Below are positions 1 through 8,264 of a stretch of 64,000 nucleotides of DNA, piece by piece. The notes under the pieces were generated by a model. It was not told the origin of the DNA and made no database searches. It saw only the letters and a list, made by a program, of their open reading frames with translations. The stretch covers positions 6,882,001 to 6,946,000 of the forward strand of contig NZ_RDTE01000003.1 of assembly GCF_004125265.1 (NCBI RefSeq), given 5' to 3'. The stretch comes from Streptomyces lydicus (GTDB lineage: Bacteria > Actinomycetota > Actinomycetes > Streptomycetales > Streptomycetaceae). Each line of letters begins with the position of its first letter. Position 1 is the first letter of the stretch. The translations under genes and the position numbers were made by a program.

Positions 1-2
1 TG

Positions 3-1805
3 GCCCAGGCGTTGTGGTCCTACGAAACCCTCCACCACCTGGTGCTGCACCTCGACCATCCCCGGCTCCAGGTGCTCGCCGCCACCGCCCGCATCAGCCA
101 GGAGCGGGCCGGGCGTGACGCCCCCGGCCCCGCAGCCCCGGCCCCGGGCGCCGACTACCAGTCCCTGATGGCGCACCGGCTGTCCTTCGCGCATCTGGCC
201 ACCGAACCCGTCCCGCCCGAGGACATCTACGCCGCCCTCGGGGCCGTCTCACCAGGCCCCGCGCGCACCGCCGCCGCATCCGCACTGCGCCACCTCTGCG
301 AGGACGGACTCGCCGCGCCGGCCGAGGACGGCGCGATCGTCGTGCCGCCGCGCGCCCCGCAGCTCCTGGCCGCCCACGACCTCGGCCCGTTCCTCGCGCA
401 CGCCCCGCAGCCCGCGCCGGAGGACGCCGCCGCCCCCGGGGCGCCCGCCGCAACCGTCCCCCCGACCTCGCCGCAGGACGAATCCCGGGCCGCCGCGGCG
501 ACCCTCGCGGCCACCGCCGACCGGCTGCTGGCCGCCCTGGCGACGCAGCCCGCCGCGCTGCGCAAGTCGGGCGGGCTGGCCGTACGGGAGATCAAACGGC
601 TGGCCAAGGCGGCCGGCGCCACCGAACCGCACACCCGCCTCCTCCTCGACCTCGCGCTGGCGGCCGACCTGATCGCGCTGACCCGCAGCCCCTCCGGCAT
701 CACCGCACTGCCCACCGGCGCCTACGACGACTGGCTCGCCCGTCCGCCTGGCGCCCGCCTCGCCCCGCTCCTGGCCGCCTGGTCGGGACTGTGGGACATC
801 CCCACCCACACCCCGGCCGGCGAGACCCCGACCGCACTGGTCCGTGGCCACGACCGGCACGCCCCCGCCCTCCGGCACGCCCTCCTCGCCGCCCTGGCCG
901 CAGTACCCCTCGACGGGGGAAGCGCTCTGCCGCCGTTGCCGTTCACGGAGCCCCCACGGCAGGAGACGGGTACCCGCACCCCATGGGAGGACCTGCTCGG
1001 GGCCGCGGACTGGCATCGCCCCCTCGCCGTCACCCGCCAGCCGATGGCCGGGGAACGCGCCGCCCACACCCTCCACGAGGCCGCCTGCCTCGGGCTGGTC
1101 GCCCACGGCACGCTCACCTCCCTCGGCCGGGCGCTGCTCGCCGACCCGCGCTCCCTCGACGAGCCGCTGGGCGATCTGCTCCCGCCGCTCCTCGAACAGG
1201 CCCATTTCCAGGCCGACCTGACCGCAGTCGTGCCCGGCCGTCCCACCGCCGCGCTCCAGGAACTGCTCACCGCCGCGGCCGACCGGGAATCCGAAGGCCA
1301 CGCCGTGACCTGGCGGTTCACCCCCCGCTCCGTACGCCGTGCGCTGGACGCCGGCCACCGCGCCGCAACGCTGCTCGACGACCTCGCCCGTGTCTCGGCG
1401 ACCGGCACTCTGCCGCAACCGCTCGGCTACCTGGTCCGGGACGCCGCCCGCTCCCACGGCCGGATGCGTGTCCTGTCCGCCGCCTGCTGCATCCGCTCCG
1501 ACGACGAGGCCCTGGTCGAGGAACTTGCCGCGCACCGTGACCTGCGTGACCTCGGACTGCGGGTCATCGCCCCGACCGTCCTGGTCAGCAGCCGGCCGCC
1601 GGCCGCCACCCTGGACGCGCTGCGCGCCGCGGGCTATGCGCCGGCCCTGGAATCCGACACCGGCGCCACCACCGTCGAACGCCTCCCCGCCCACCGGACC
1701 AAGGCCCCCGCCCCTCCCCGCAACTCCCACGCACCGCTCGCCCTCGCCCACCGCCTCCTGGGGCTGCCGGCACCTTCCGAGGCCACCACGATCGGTAACA
1801 CCTGA
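3..1805 (+). CDS. Helicase-associated (XPB/Ssl2-like C-terminal domain) protein, 5' partial
   Basis: The reading frame is open to the left edge of the window, so the N-terminus is missing; the TTG at 12 is unlikely to be the true start. About 600 residues are visible. Fragment residues about 395-535 (FQADLTAVV through PTVLVSS) match the XPB/Ssl2-type helicase-associated C-terminal domain found in actinobacterial proteins of 700-850 residues. Upstream are Ala/Pro-rich stretches and a winged-helix-like stretch around KSGGLAVREIKRL. No helicase Walker motifs are present, so catalytic helicase activity should not be assumed. A DNA-binding or repair role is inferred from the family and from the nearby excision-repair genes. 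The gene converges on the next one. Confidence 0.75.
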   Translation, partial: AQALWSYETLHHLVLHLDHPRLQVLAATARISQERAGRDAPGPAAPAPGADYQSLMAHRLSFAHLATEPVPPEDIYAALGAVSPGPARTAAASALRHLCEDGLAAPAEDGAIVVPPRAPQLLAAHDLGPFLAHAPQPAPEDAAAPGAPAATVPPTSPQDESRAAAATLAATADRLLAALATQPAALRKSGGLAVREIKRLAKAAGATEPHTRLLLDLALAADLIALTRSPSGITALPTGAYDDWLARPPGARLAPLLAAWSGLWDIPTHTPAGETPTALVRGHDRHAPALRHALLAALAAVPLDGGSALPPLPFTEPPRQETGTRTPWEDLLGAADWHRPLAVTRQPMAGERAAHTLHEAACLGLVAHGTLTSLGRALLADPRSLDEPLGDLLPPLLEQAHFQADLTAVVPGRPTAALQELLTAAADRESEGHAVTWRFTPRSVRRALDAGHRAATLLDDLARVSATGTLPQPLGYLVRDAARSHGRMRVLSAACCIRSDDEALVEELAAHRDLRDLGLRVIAPTVLVSSRPPAATLDALRAAGYAPALESDTGATTVERLPAHRTKAPAPPRNSHAPLALAHRLLGLPAPSEATTIGNT

Positions 1806-1808
1806 CCC

Positions 1809-1843
1809 GTTGCCGGGGCGGGGCGGAGGGCTGTCCCGGCAAC
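1809..1843. terminator. Possible bidirectional hairpin between convergent genes
   Basis: GTTGCCGGG (1809-1817) and CCCGGCAAC (1835-1843) form a perfect 9-bp stem with a 17-nt G-rich loop, in the 68-bp gap between two convergent stop codons. There is no T tract, which is usual for Streptomyces terminators. Confidence 0.4.
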
Positions 1844-1873
1844 AGGCGGCGCCCCTGGTACGCGGTGGCGGCC

Positions 1874-3511
1874 TCAGCCGTCCGCGGGTTTCCGCCGCCC
1901 CGCCCCGCCGATACGACGCAGGGCGGTCGGCCCGAAGCCGAGGCGGGGGAGGCGTCGGGCGGTGGGCTGTGCGCGGGGCCGGGGCGGTGCCGACGGCTGC
2001 CCCGGGGCGGACGGCGCGGCGGAGAGCGTGGCCGCGGGCGTCGCCGCGAGGGCGGAGGCGGCACCGGCCGCTGCCGGGGGAAGCGGGTCGGCGGACGACG
2101 CGGGGCCGGCCGTCGCCCGCCGCGGGGGCGGGAGCGCCTGCGGTGAGACCGGCCCGCCCGCCGCACGGCTTGCCGCCGCTCCGGTCCGTGCCGCGTTCCG
2201 GAGCAGACCGAGTACGGCGAAGGGGCGCAGGAGCGGGGCCGTCGGAGCGAAGGGCGTGACGACGTCGAGGTAGGAACGGCTGACGGCGGGCCGGCCGGCG
2301 GCGGGGGAGGAGGGGAGCGTCGTGCCGGTGGCGAGGGACCAGGGGGCCCGGGCCAGGCGTCCGAGGCTCCGCTGCACCTTCCGGGCGAGCGCCGGTTCGT
2401 CGATCCCGTGCCGCCGCAGCGCCCCGCGCAGCACGGCGGCACCATGGGCGGCGAGGGCCAGGCCCTGACCGCAGTCGGGGGCGAGCGAGACCACGGCACC
2501 GCCGAGGGCGATGAATCCCGTGGGCCAGGACGGCAGTTGTTCATAGCGCCGCCGCCGGCTGGTGGTGTCCCGGGACAGCCGTACCTCGCTCAGCGGCTCG
2601 GCGTCCGCGATGAGGTCGCCGATCTCTCCGTTACCCGTGCGGCGCGCGAACGGCACGAACCGGCCCGCGTGTTCGGAGGGCCGGTCGTCCCCGGTGCCGG
2701 TGAGCGTGACCAGCCAGCGCCCGCCCTCAATGGGGACCAGCGTCGCGGTCTTGCCGGGCACCGGGCGCCGGGGCGCGAGCGCACCGGGCGCCGGGGCGAG
2801 GAACGCCGAACGGGTGGTGAGAACCGGACAGTTCTCCATGCCGCCAGGGGCACGGAAAATACGGGTCGCCGAGACGATGCCGCAGTCCGCGAGGTCTTCG
2901 CGTGCGGTGGGCAGCCCCAGCGCGGCCAGCCGGTCCCGGGTGGTGGAGTGCCGGCCGGTGGCGTCGACGACGAGGTCGGCGTCCAGACGGTAGGTGGCGC
3001 CGGTGGTGGTGTCCCGGACGCGCACGCCGGTGATGTGCTCCGCGGTGCCGGTGAGCCCGGCCGCTTCGGTTCCGTCGAGGACGCTCACCCCCGCCAGGGC
3101 CGCCGCCTGTTGGCGGATGACCCGGTCGAGCAGATCACGGGAGCAGGCGATCAGATGCTCCGGACGCGCCCGCATGACCGGCCGGCCCGCCGGGCGCCGG
3201 GCAGCGGACTCCGCCGGTTTCGGCGTCCTGCGGGCGCCCTCGGCCAGGCAGCGTTCGACGCTGCCGGGCAGCAGGGCGTCGATCAGCCGGGCGCCGTCCG
3301 CCGTCAGCAGATGGGCGTGCCGGGCCCGCGGAAGGTCCGTGGGCAGGGCGGGCGTCCGGGGCAGCCGGTCGCGCTCGACGACGATGACATCGGCGTGTCC
3401 GGACAGCGCTGCGGCGGCGAGCATGCCCGTGAAGCCGCCGCCGAGCACCACGGCGAGGTAAGGGTGGTGGAACTGGAGCCCGTTGCTGCTCGTCGTGCTC
3501 GATCCGTTCAT
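1874..3511 (-). CDS. FAD-dependent oxidoreductase/monooxygenase-like protein
   Basis: 545 residues. The N-terminus has a Rossmann dinucleotide-binding motif, GGGFTG at residues 24-29, followed about 15 residues later by an acidic ribose-binding residue in VVERDRLP. An ATGRHS motif and a late GGAVVSLAPDCGQGLALA segment match the second FAD-contact region of the aromatic-hydroxylase/halogenase-like fold. The last 110 or so residues are a low-complexity Ala/Pro/Arg tail with no recognised domain. The ATG at 3509-3511 follows AAGGGA. It overlaps the stop of the small upstream ORF as ATGA, suggesting coupling. The substrate cannot be inferred. Confidence 0.75.
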   Translation of the reverse strand: MNGSSTTSSNGLQFHHPYLAVVLGGGFTGMLAAAALSGHADVIVVERDRLPRTPALPTDLPRARHAHLLTADGARLIDALLPGSVERCLAEGARRTPKPAESAARRPAGRPVMRARPEHLIACSRDLLDRVIRQQAAALAGVSVLDGTEAAGLTGTAEHITGVRVRDTTTGATYRLDADLVVDATGRHSTTRDRLAALGLPTAREDLADCGIVSATRIFRAPGGMENCPVLTTRSAFLAPAPGALAPRRPVPGKTATLVPIEGGRWLVTLTGTGDDRPSEHAGRFVPFARRTGNGEIGDLIADAEPLSEVRLSRDTTSRRRRYEQLPSWPTGFIALGGAVVSLAPDCGQGLALAAHGAAVLRGALRRHGIDEPALARKVQRSLGRLARAPWSLATGTTLPSSPAAGRPAVSRSYLDVVTPFAPTAPLLRPFAVLGLLRNAARTGAAASRAAGGPVSPQALPPPRRATAGPASSADPLPPAAAGAASALAATPAATLSAAPSAPGQPSAPPRPRAQPTARRLPRLGFGPTALRRIGGAGRRKPADG

Positions 3512-3783
3512 GGGCAGTCCCTTTCTCGGCGGCGGAGCACGGATCCCCGGCGGGTGCGGGCCACGTCCAGAAAGGGCGGTGCCGCATACGGTCGGGAACG
3601 CCGGCGCGCGGCGGCGATGACGGCGTCGGTGACGGCAGTGAACGAAGCCGTCAACGAGAACGGCAGGGACGCGGATGCGGTCCGCAGCATGCGCAGAGGT
3701 GCCGGTGGAAGCGGTTGCGCTCGTTGTGGGTCCCGGCAGGCCGACGCGAACGCCGGCCTGCCGCCCCCCGATTTCCCCATCAT
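3508..3783 (-). CDS. Small hypothetical protein coupled to the FAD oxidoreductase
   Basis: 91 residues, no recognised family. It begins ATGATG about 4 nt after a GAGGGGG ribosome binding site. It ends in an ATGA overlap with the downstream FAD-oxidoreductase gene, the usual arrangement for translational coupling. The middle (residues 30-58) is mildly hydrophobic and followed by an arginine cluster. It could be a real small protein or a leader ORF; composition alone does not decide. Confidence 0.4.
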   Translation of the reverse strand: MMGKSGGGRPAFASACRDPQRAQPLPPAPLRMLRTASASLPFSLTASFTAVTDAVIAAARRRSRPYAAPPFLDVARTRRGSVLRRRERDCP

Positions 3784-4171
3784 GATTCCCCCTCAGGCCG
3801 TGCCCGCGCCGCCCCGCGCACCGCCACGTCCTCCTCCGCCACCCGCACGTATCACCGGGTGGGGCGGGCGAGCACCACTTCCTCGTGGAATGGGCTCGGC
3901 CCCGGGGGACGCAGCCGTCACATCCGGTCAACGGCGGGCACCCTTCCGGATCGTAGGCGGCGGCGATCACATCCGACAGCCGGGCGGGAGAGAGGGGCGC
4001 GTGGTGGCCACCCCGGACATACCGATGGGTAGACGTGCAGCAAAACGGTGCAATGGGCGGAAACTGCTGCGGCGCTTTCTCGCGACGTGAGAAAGGCGGG
4101 CCGGAACAGCTCGTGCGGGGAGGGACGGCGCCACCTGAAGCCCCGCAGGTTGGCGGGAAATGATCGGGTAC
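3784..4171. other. Intergenic region between divergent genes
   Basis: Divergent spacer between the small minus-strand ORF and the plus-strand oxidoreductase. I see no convincing coding potential: the possible frames are Pro/Arg-rich, as expected from non-coding high-GC DNA. It should hold the promoter for the minus-strand pair, but no clear box was found. Confidence 0.5.
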
Positions 4172-4201
4172 TGACGGACACCCGACCGGCCTGCCTACCC
4201 T
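4171..4201 (+). promoter_or_regulatory. Candidate vegetative promoter for the quinone-oxidoreductase-like gene
   Basis: CTGACG (4171-4176) resembles the -35 consensus TTGACN, and TACCCT (4196-4201) fits the actinobacterial -10 TANNNT. The 19-bp spacing is slightly long. Transcription would begin near 4208, leaving a short leader with GAGGGAG before the start codon. Confidence 0.4.
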
Positions 4202-4237
4202 GTGCGGGCACCGCACCGGAGAACCCGAGGGAGAGTC

Positions 4238-5182
4238 GTGCGCGCGATTGTGATGCGAGAATTCGGCGGCCCGGACGTGCTGCGACTCGAGGACGTTCCC
4301 GAGCCCGCGCCCCGCGCCGGCCACTCGCTGGCCGAGGTGTCCCTGGCCGGCGTCAACTACGCGGATGTGCACGTCCGCGGGGACTCCTATCTCGCACCCG
4401 TCGAGCTGCCGTACGTGCCCGGGAACGAGGTCGTGGGGACGGTGGACGGCGGCCGGCGCGTCGTCGGGCTGTGCCGCGGCGGCGGGTACGCGGAGCGGAC
4501 GCTGCTGCACCGCCGCGTGACCTGGGACGTCCCCGATGCCATCAGCGATGAACAGGCCGTTGCGCTGGCGCTGCAGGGCAACAGCGCCTGGCATCTGCTG
4601 TTCACCTCGCTGCGCCTCACCGAGGGCGAGACCGTCGTCGTACCGGCCGCCGCGGGCGGCGTCGGTTCGCTGGCCGTCCAGCTCGCCGCGCACGCCGGAG
4701 CCAGGGTCATCGGCCTCGCGGGCTCCCCGGAAAAGCGCAAACTGGCCGAGGAACTGGGCGCGCACGCAGTGGTCGACTCGACCGCCGAGGACCTGACCGA
4801 GCGCATCCTGGACGCGGCCGGCGGACCGGTCGCGGCGGCGCTGGAGATGACCGGCGGGGTCACCTTCGAGCGGACCCTCGCCGCCGTCGCACCGCGCGGC
4901 CGCCTCGCCGTCTACGGGTTCGCCGGCGGCGACCTGGCGAGCGTGCCCACCCGGGAGCTGATGGAGCGGAGCATCACCGTCTCCGGCTTCTGGCTGCCGC
5001 AGCTCTACGCGGACCGTACGGCCCTGCCGACGTCCATGCGGGCGCTGTTCGACGCGGTCGCCGACGGCACCCTCAAGCCGCTCACCGGCACCGCCTACGC
5101 CCTCGGCGAGGCGGCACGGGCCCACCACGATCTGGCCGCACGCACCCCGACCGGAAAACTGACCCTCGACGTCGCCCGGTAA
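4238..5182 (+). CDS. Zinc-independent quinone-oxidoreductase-like medium-chain dehydrogenase
   Basis: 314 residues, normal for the quinone oxidoreductase branch of the medium-chain dehydrogenase family. The N-terminal GroES-like fold (GVNYADVHVRGD, then PGNEVVGTV) is followed by an NADPH-binding motif, AAAGGVGSLAVQ, near residue 140. The catalytic and structural zinc ligands of alcohol dehydrogenases are absent, so it probably reduces quinones or enones with NADPH. The GTG at 4238 is chosen because GAGGGAG precedes it and translation then begins VRAIVMREFGG, as in the family. It appears monocistronic; an IclR regulator follows 153 bp later. Confidence 0.85.
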   Translation: MRAIVMREFGGPDVLRLEDVPEPAPRAGHSLAEVSLAGVNYADVHVRGDSYLAPVELPYVPGNEVVGTVDGGRRVVGLCRGGGYAERTLLHRRVTWDVPDAISDEQAVALALQGNSAWHLLFTSLRLTEGETVVVPAAAGGVGSLAVQLAAHAGARVIGLAGSPEKRKLAEELGAHAVVDSTAEDLTERILDAAGGPVAAALEMTGGVTFERTLAAVAPRGRLAVYGFAGGDLASVPTRELMERSITVSGFWLPQLYADRTALPTSMRALFDAVADGTLKPLTGTAYALGEAARAHHDLAARTPTGKLTLDVAR

Positions 5183-5335
5183 TACGGGTGACCCGGGGCG
5201 CCGGACGGGCACCACGCCTGCGGGAGCGGGCCCCGGGACCGGCCGCCGACAGGCGCGTCCGGCGGGGACGCCGGCCCGCAGCGCACCTGCCGTGCGCCTT
5301 CGGGCGCCAACCACTGCCAGGGGAGAGAGCACACG

Positions 5336-6265
5336 ATGGGTAACAGCACCGCAGCCACGGGAGCACCGGCCTCGGCCGCCGTGCCCGCCACCGGCACGGC
5401 GCCGGGTTCCGCGGGCCACGGCAAGAAGGCGCGCCAGGAAGCCAAGGGCACCTCGTCCACGGGCTCCAGGGCGTCGGGATCCGGCCATGCCGAGCGGGTC
5501 TTCCTCGTCCAGACGGCCTTCGCCGAGCTGGGCGGATCCGCTCACGGCCCGGGTGAGATCGCGGAGTTCACCGGCCTGGACGACTCCGTCGTCTACCGCA
5601 TCCTGCAGTCCGGCATCTACCAGCGCATCTTCGAACGGGTGGACCGCGGCCTCTACCGGCTGCGCACCTCGGCGGCCCAGCTGGCCTTCACCGCGCTCGA
5701 CCACCGCCTCGACGGCGCGGCCTCGCAGACGGTGCTGAGCGACCTGCGGACGGCCACCGACGACGGGCTGGCATTCCTCTACATGGTGGCGCCCTTCTCC
5801 GGCGCGCAACGGCAGTGCGTCGACATGGCCGTCGGCGACTCCGACCTCGCCGAGCTGGGGATGACGCCGCGCGATGTGCTGTCCGTGACGCGGTCGCTGC
5901 GCACCGGTGCCTCCGGACGGACGATCCTCGCCTACCTGCCGGCGGTGCTGCAGCAGCGGGTGCTGGCCGAGCCCGTCCCCGACCAGGCGGGACCCGGTGT
6001 CTACCGGGACAACGAGGCGCTGGTGGAGTCCCTGGCCGAGGTGCGCGACCTCGGACACGCCCTCGGCTACGAGGAGTGCATGGCCGGCTGGAACTCCTGT
6101 GCGGCGCCGATCATGTGGGACGGCTCCATCATGGGAGCGGTGCTGCTCCTCAAGCGCAAGTCCGTGATGCCGGTGGCCCCCGGCGGCGTCGTCGAGGCGA
6201 CGAAGGAGGCGGCGGCCGAACTGAGCCGCCACGGCGCCGCCCGGCCGTCCGCGGACCAGGCCTGA
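5336..6265 (+). CDS. IclR-family transcriptional regulator
   Basis: 309 residues. A Gly/Ala/Ser-rich N-terminal extension (1-50) precedes a winged helix-turn-helix (about 50-115: GPGEIAEFTGLDDSVVYRILQ). The IclR effector-binding domain follows (about 125-295), with the late C-A-A-P-I stretch usual in the family. The ATG follows GGGAGAG. The regulated genes and ligand are unknown. The oxidoreductase just upstream on the same strand is a possible target by position only. Confidence 0.85.
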   Translation: MGNSTAATGAPASAAVPATGTAPGSAGHGKKARQEAKGTSSTGSRASGSGHAERVFLVQTAFAELGGSAHGPGEIAEFTGLDDSVVYRILQSGIYQRIFERVDRGLYRLRTSAAQLAFTALDHRLDGAASQTVLSDLRTATDDGLAFLYMVAPFSGAQRQCVDMAVGDSDLAELGMTPRDVLSVTRSLRTGASGRTILAYLPAVLQQRVLAEPVPDQAGPGVYRDNEALVESLAEVRDLGHALGYEECMAGWNSCAAPIMWDGSIMGAVLLLKRKSVMPVAPGGVVEATKEAAAELSRHGAARPSADQA

Positions 6266-6328
6266 GCCGCGGCGGCCGGCCGCCGGCCGCGCGGCGTCCC
6301 GCGCCGGGCCGCCGGGCACAATGGCGGG

Positions 6329-6967
6329 GTGCGGCTCGAAGCGATCACCTGGGAACGGCTCACCGACGCGCTCGCCGAGCGCATCGTCACGATGCCGGCG
6401 AAGGACGGGAGCCCCTGGCTGCGGGTGGCCCTCGACGGGGCGCCCGCCGCCGCCCCGGGCGAGCTGGCCGGGCGGCTCGCCGAGGCGCTGCGGATCCGGG
6501 GGCGGGCGGTGCACCGGGCCGGCACCTTCGGCTTTCTGCGCCCCGCCTCGCTGCGGCTGGAATACGGCCGCGAGGATCCCGATGCCTACCACGACGAGTG
6601 GTTCGACCGGCAGGCCCTGTGGCGTGAGGTGTTCCAGCCGCTGGACGCGGGCGGCACCGGGCGGGTGCTGCCGGATCTGTGGGACCCCGTGGCGGACCGG
6701 GCGACGCGCAGCGGGTACGTGGAGCTCCCGCCCGGAGGCGTCCTGCTGCTGCACGGACCTCTGCTGCTCGGCCACTGGTTCCCCTTCGACCTCTCCGTGC
6801 ATCTGAAGCTGTCTCCGGCCGCGCTCGCCCGCCGCACCCCGCAGGGTGAGCGCTGGACCCTGCCCGCGTTTGCGCGCTACGAGGCCGAGACCCGGCCAGA
6901 GGAGGCGGCGGACGTGGTCGTACGGGCCGACGATCCCCGCCGGCCGGCCTGGAGCGGCCTGCTCTGA
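6329..6967 (+). CDS. Uridine-kinase-like protein lacking a canonical P-loop
   Basis: 212 residues, similar to Streptomyces proteins commonly labelled uridine kinase. The strand corresponding to the Walker A loop reads VALDGAPAAAPGELA: the GK(S/T) that binds ATP phosphate is missing. LRLEYGREDPDAYHDEWFD and VLLLHGPLLLG segments of the fold remain. It may therefore not be an active nucleoside kinase. The GTG start has no ribosome binding site, and CACAAT sits 6 nt before it, consistent with leaderless expression. Confidence 0.65.
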   Translation: MRLEAITWERLTDALAERIVTMPAKDGSPWLRVALDGAPAAAPGELAGRLAEALRIRGRAVHRAGTFGFLRPASLRLEYGREDPDAYHDEWFDRQALWREVFQPLDAGGTGRVLPDLWDPVADRATRSGYVELPPGGVLLLHGPLLLGHWFPFDLSVHLKLSPAALARRTPQGERWTLPAFARYEAETRPEEAADVVVRADDPRRPAWSGLL

Positions 6968-7035
6968 ACGTCCGGGCAGGTCTGCGTCCTCGGCTCCCAC
7001 GACCGCCCCCTTCGTCGGAAAAATCCATCGGAAAA

Positions 7036-7058
7036 ACCGTACGGCCGACCACTGACAA
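7036..7058 (-). promoter_or_regulatory. Orphan DNA-damage (RecA-NDp/PafBC-type) promoter
   Basis: On the minus strand, TTGTCAGTG (7058-7050), 8 bp, then TACGGT (7041-7036) match TTGTCRGTG-N8-TANNNT exactly. An ATG lies 7 nt further (7028-7026), the same spacing as in uvrB and uvrC of this window. The frame it opens begins MDFSDEGG, then turns Arg/Pro-rich and runs antisense to the uridine-kinase-like gene, so no credible gene is attached. Confidence 0.7.
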
Positions 7059-7124
7059 TCGAGCCCGGACCGCTGCACGCGGACCGCTGATCACCGCGCC
7101 GGAGGCGGCGGTTAGCGTGACTGC

Positions 7125-7586
7125 GTGACCACTTCATTCAATGCATCCGACGAGTCCGCCGTGCTGCCCGGCAGCCAGGGGCCCACCGCGACCGTGGAGG
7201 CCCGTCCGCAGTCCGTCGGCACCGTGACGATGACCTATGCGCCCGACCCCGACGGCGACCCTGACCCCGGCGAGATCGTGTGGACCTGGGTGCCCTACGA
7301 GGAGAACGACGGCCGGGGCAAGGACCGCCCCGTGCTGGTCGTCGCCCGGGAGACCCGCGGAACGCTGCTGGCCGTGCAGCTGTCCAGCAAGCGGCACCAG
7401 AACGACCGGGAGTGGGTCCCGCTCGGAGCCGGCCCGTGGGACCGCGCGGGGCGCGACTCGTGGGTGGCCGTGGACCGGGTGCTGCGGGTGCACCCGGCCG
7501 GGATGCGGCGCGAGGCCTGCGCGCTGGACCGGGGCCGCTTCAACCTGGTCGTCAACCGGCTGCGCGAGCGCTACGGCTGGCGCTGA
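7125..7586 (+). CDS. PemK/MazF-family protein without visible antitoxin
   Basis: 153 residues. The C-terminal 110 residues carry the PemK/MazF-like fold: PGEIVWTWVPYEENDGRGKDRP, then RPVLVVA and the SSKRH region. The family includes ribosome-independent mRNA interferases. About 40 N-terminal residues are extra. No antitoxin gene lies next to it on either side, so it may be a solitary housekeeping-type member common in actinobacteria rather than a toxin. The GTG has no ribosome binding site; TAGCGT (7113-7118) lies 6 nt upstream, suggesting a leaderless mRNA. Confidence 0.75.
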   Translation: MTTSFNASDESAVLPGSQGPTATVEARPQSVGTVTMTYAPDPDGDPDPGEIVWTWVPYEENDGRGKDRPVLVVARETRGTLLAVQLSSKRHQNDREWVPLGAGPWDRAGRDSWVAVDRVLRVHPAGMRREACALDRGRFNLVVNRLRERYGWR

Positions 7587-7670
7587 CGGCGGGACTCCCG
7601 GACGCCGGGGCTTTCCGGGGCGCCGGACTCCGCGGCTCCGGGGAGGGGTTCCAGGCAGCGGTTCCGGGAC

Positions 7671-8213
7671 TCAGGCGTCGGCCAGGGCCAGGAGCTTGGT
7701 GACGGTGTTCCAGTTACGGGCCGTCGCCGTCACCCCGAGCCGGGCGCGGCTCACCACCTCGGCGAGCTTGGAACGGCCGATGCCGCCGGGGCACCACAGA
7801 TACAGTTCGCGTCCGGTCAGCCGGTACTGATCGGGCGCGAACGCGGCCGCGTCGAGCGCATCCAGCCGGGAGGTGTCGGCCGGCTCCGCCGACAGGAACG
7901 TGACATGCAGGCTCTTGGGCTCCGCCACGGCCTGCGGAAACGGATTCGCGTCGACGGCGGCGGCCAGCTCGTCGCGGGTCCGGACGACGACCGGCACCGT
8001 CAGGCCGAGTTCGGCGGCGATCCGGTCATGGAGTATCCGGGCCGTCTCCTGCGGTGGGGTACCAGGGTCGGCGAAGACGATATTGCCGGTCTGCAGGAGC
8101 ACCGAGACCTCGCCGAAGCCCAGGGACTCGGCGAGCTCCAGCTGCTTCGCCTTGGGGAAGGAGTTGTGGCCGCCGACATTGATGCCGCGGAGCAGAGCGA
8201 TCTGACGGGACAT
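7671..8213 (-). CDS. DUF1697 family protein
   Basis: 180 residues, the usual length for DUF1697. It opens with the family hallmark RGINVGGHN and continues with SFPKAKQLELAESLGF and LLQTGNIVF. The family function is unknown. The ATG follows GAAGGA. It lies 51 bp downstream of ogt on the same strand and is probably co-transcribed with it, which would place it under the DNA-damage promoter; that link is inferred from position. Confidence 0.85.
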   Translation of the reverse strand: MSRQIALLRGINVGGHNSFPKAKQLELAESLGFGEVSVLLQTGNIVFADPGTPPQETARILHDRIAAELGLTVPVVVRTRDELAAAVDANPFPQAVAEPKSLHVTFLSAEPADTSRLDALDAAAFAPDQYRLTGRELYLWCPGGIGRSKLAEVVSRARLGVTATARNWNTVTKLLALADA

Positions 8214-8264
8214 GGGCTGTCCTTCGTAGGAGCCGGCCTCGGCGAGGACGGACGACGGTCGTGG

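Noticed and set aside
3918..4211. A 97-codon minus-strand ORF in the spacer before the quinone-oxidoreductase-like gene
   Set aside because: Arg/Pro/Ser-rich shadow-type composition with no ribosome binding site, overlapping a probable promoter.
1874..7078. A 1734-codon open frame on the minus strand
   Set aside because: Only the last 545 codons look like protein; the rest is antisense to well-supported plus-strand genes, a common artefact in very GC-rich DNA.
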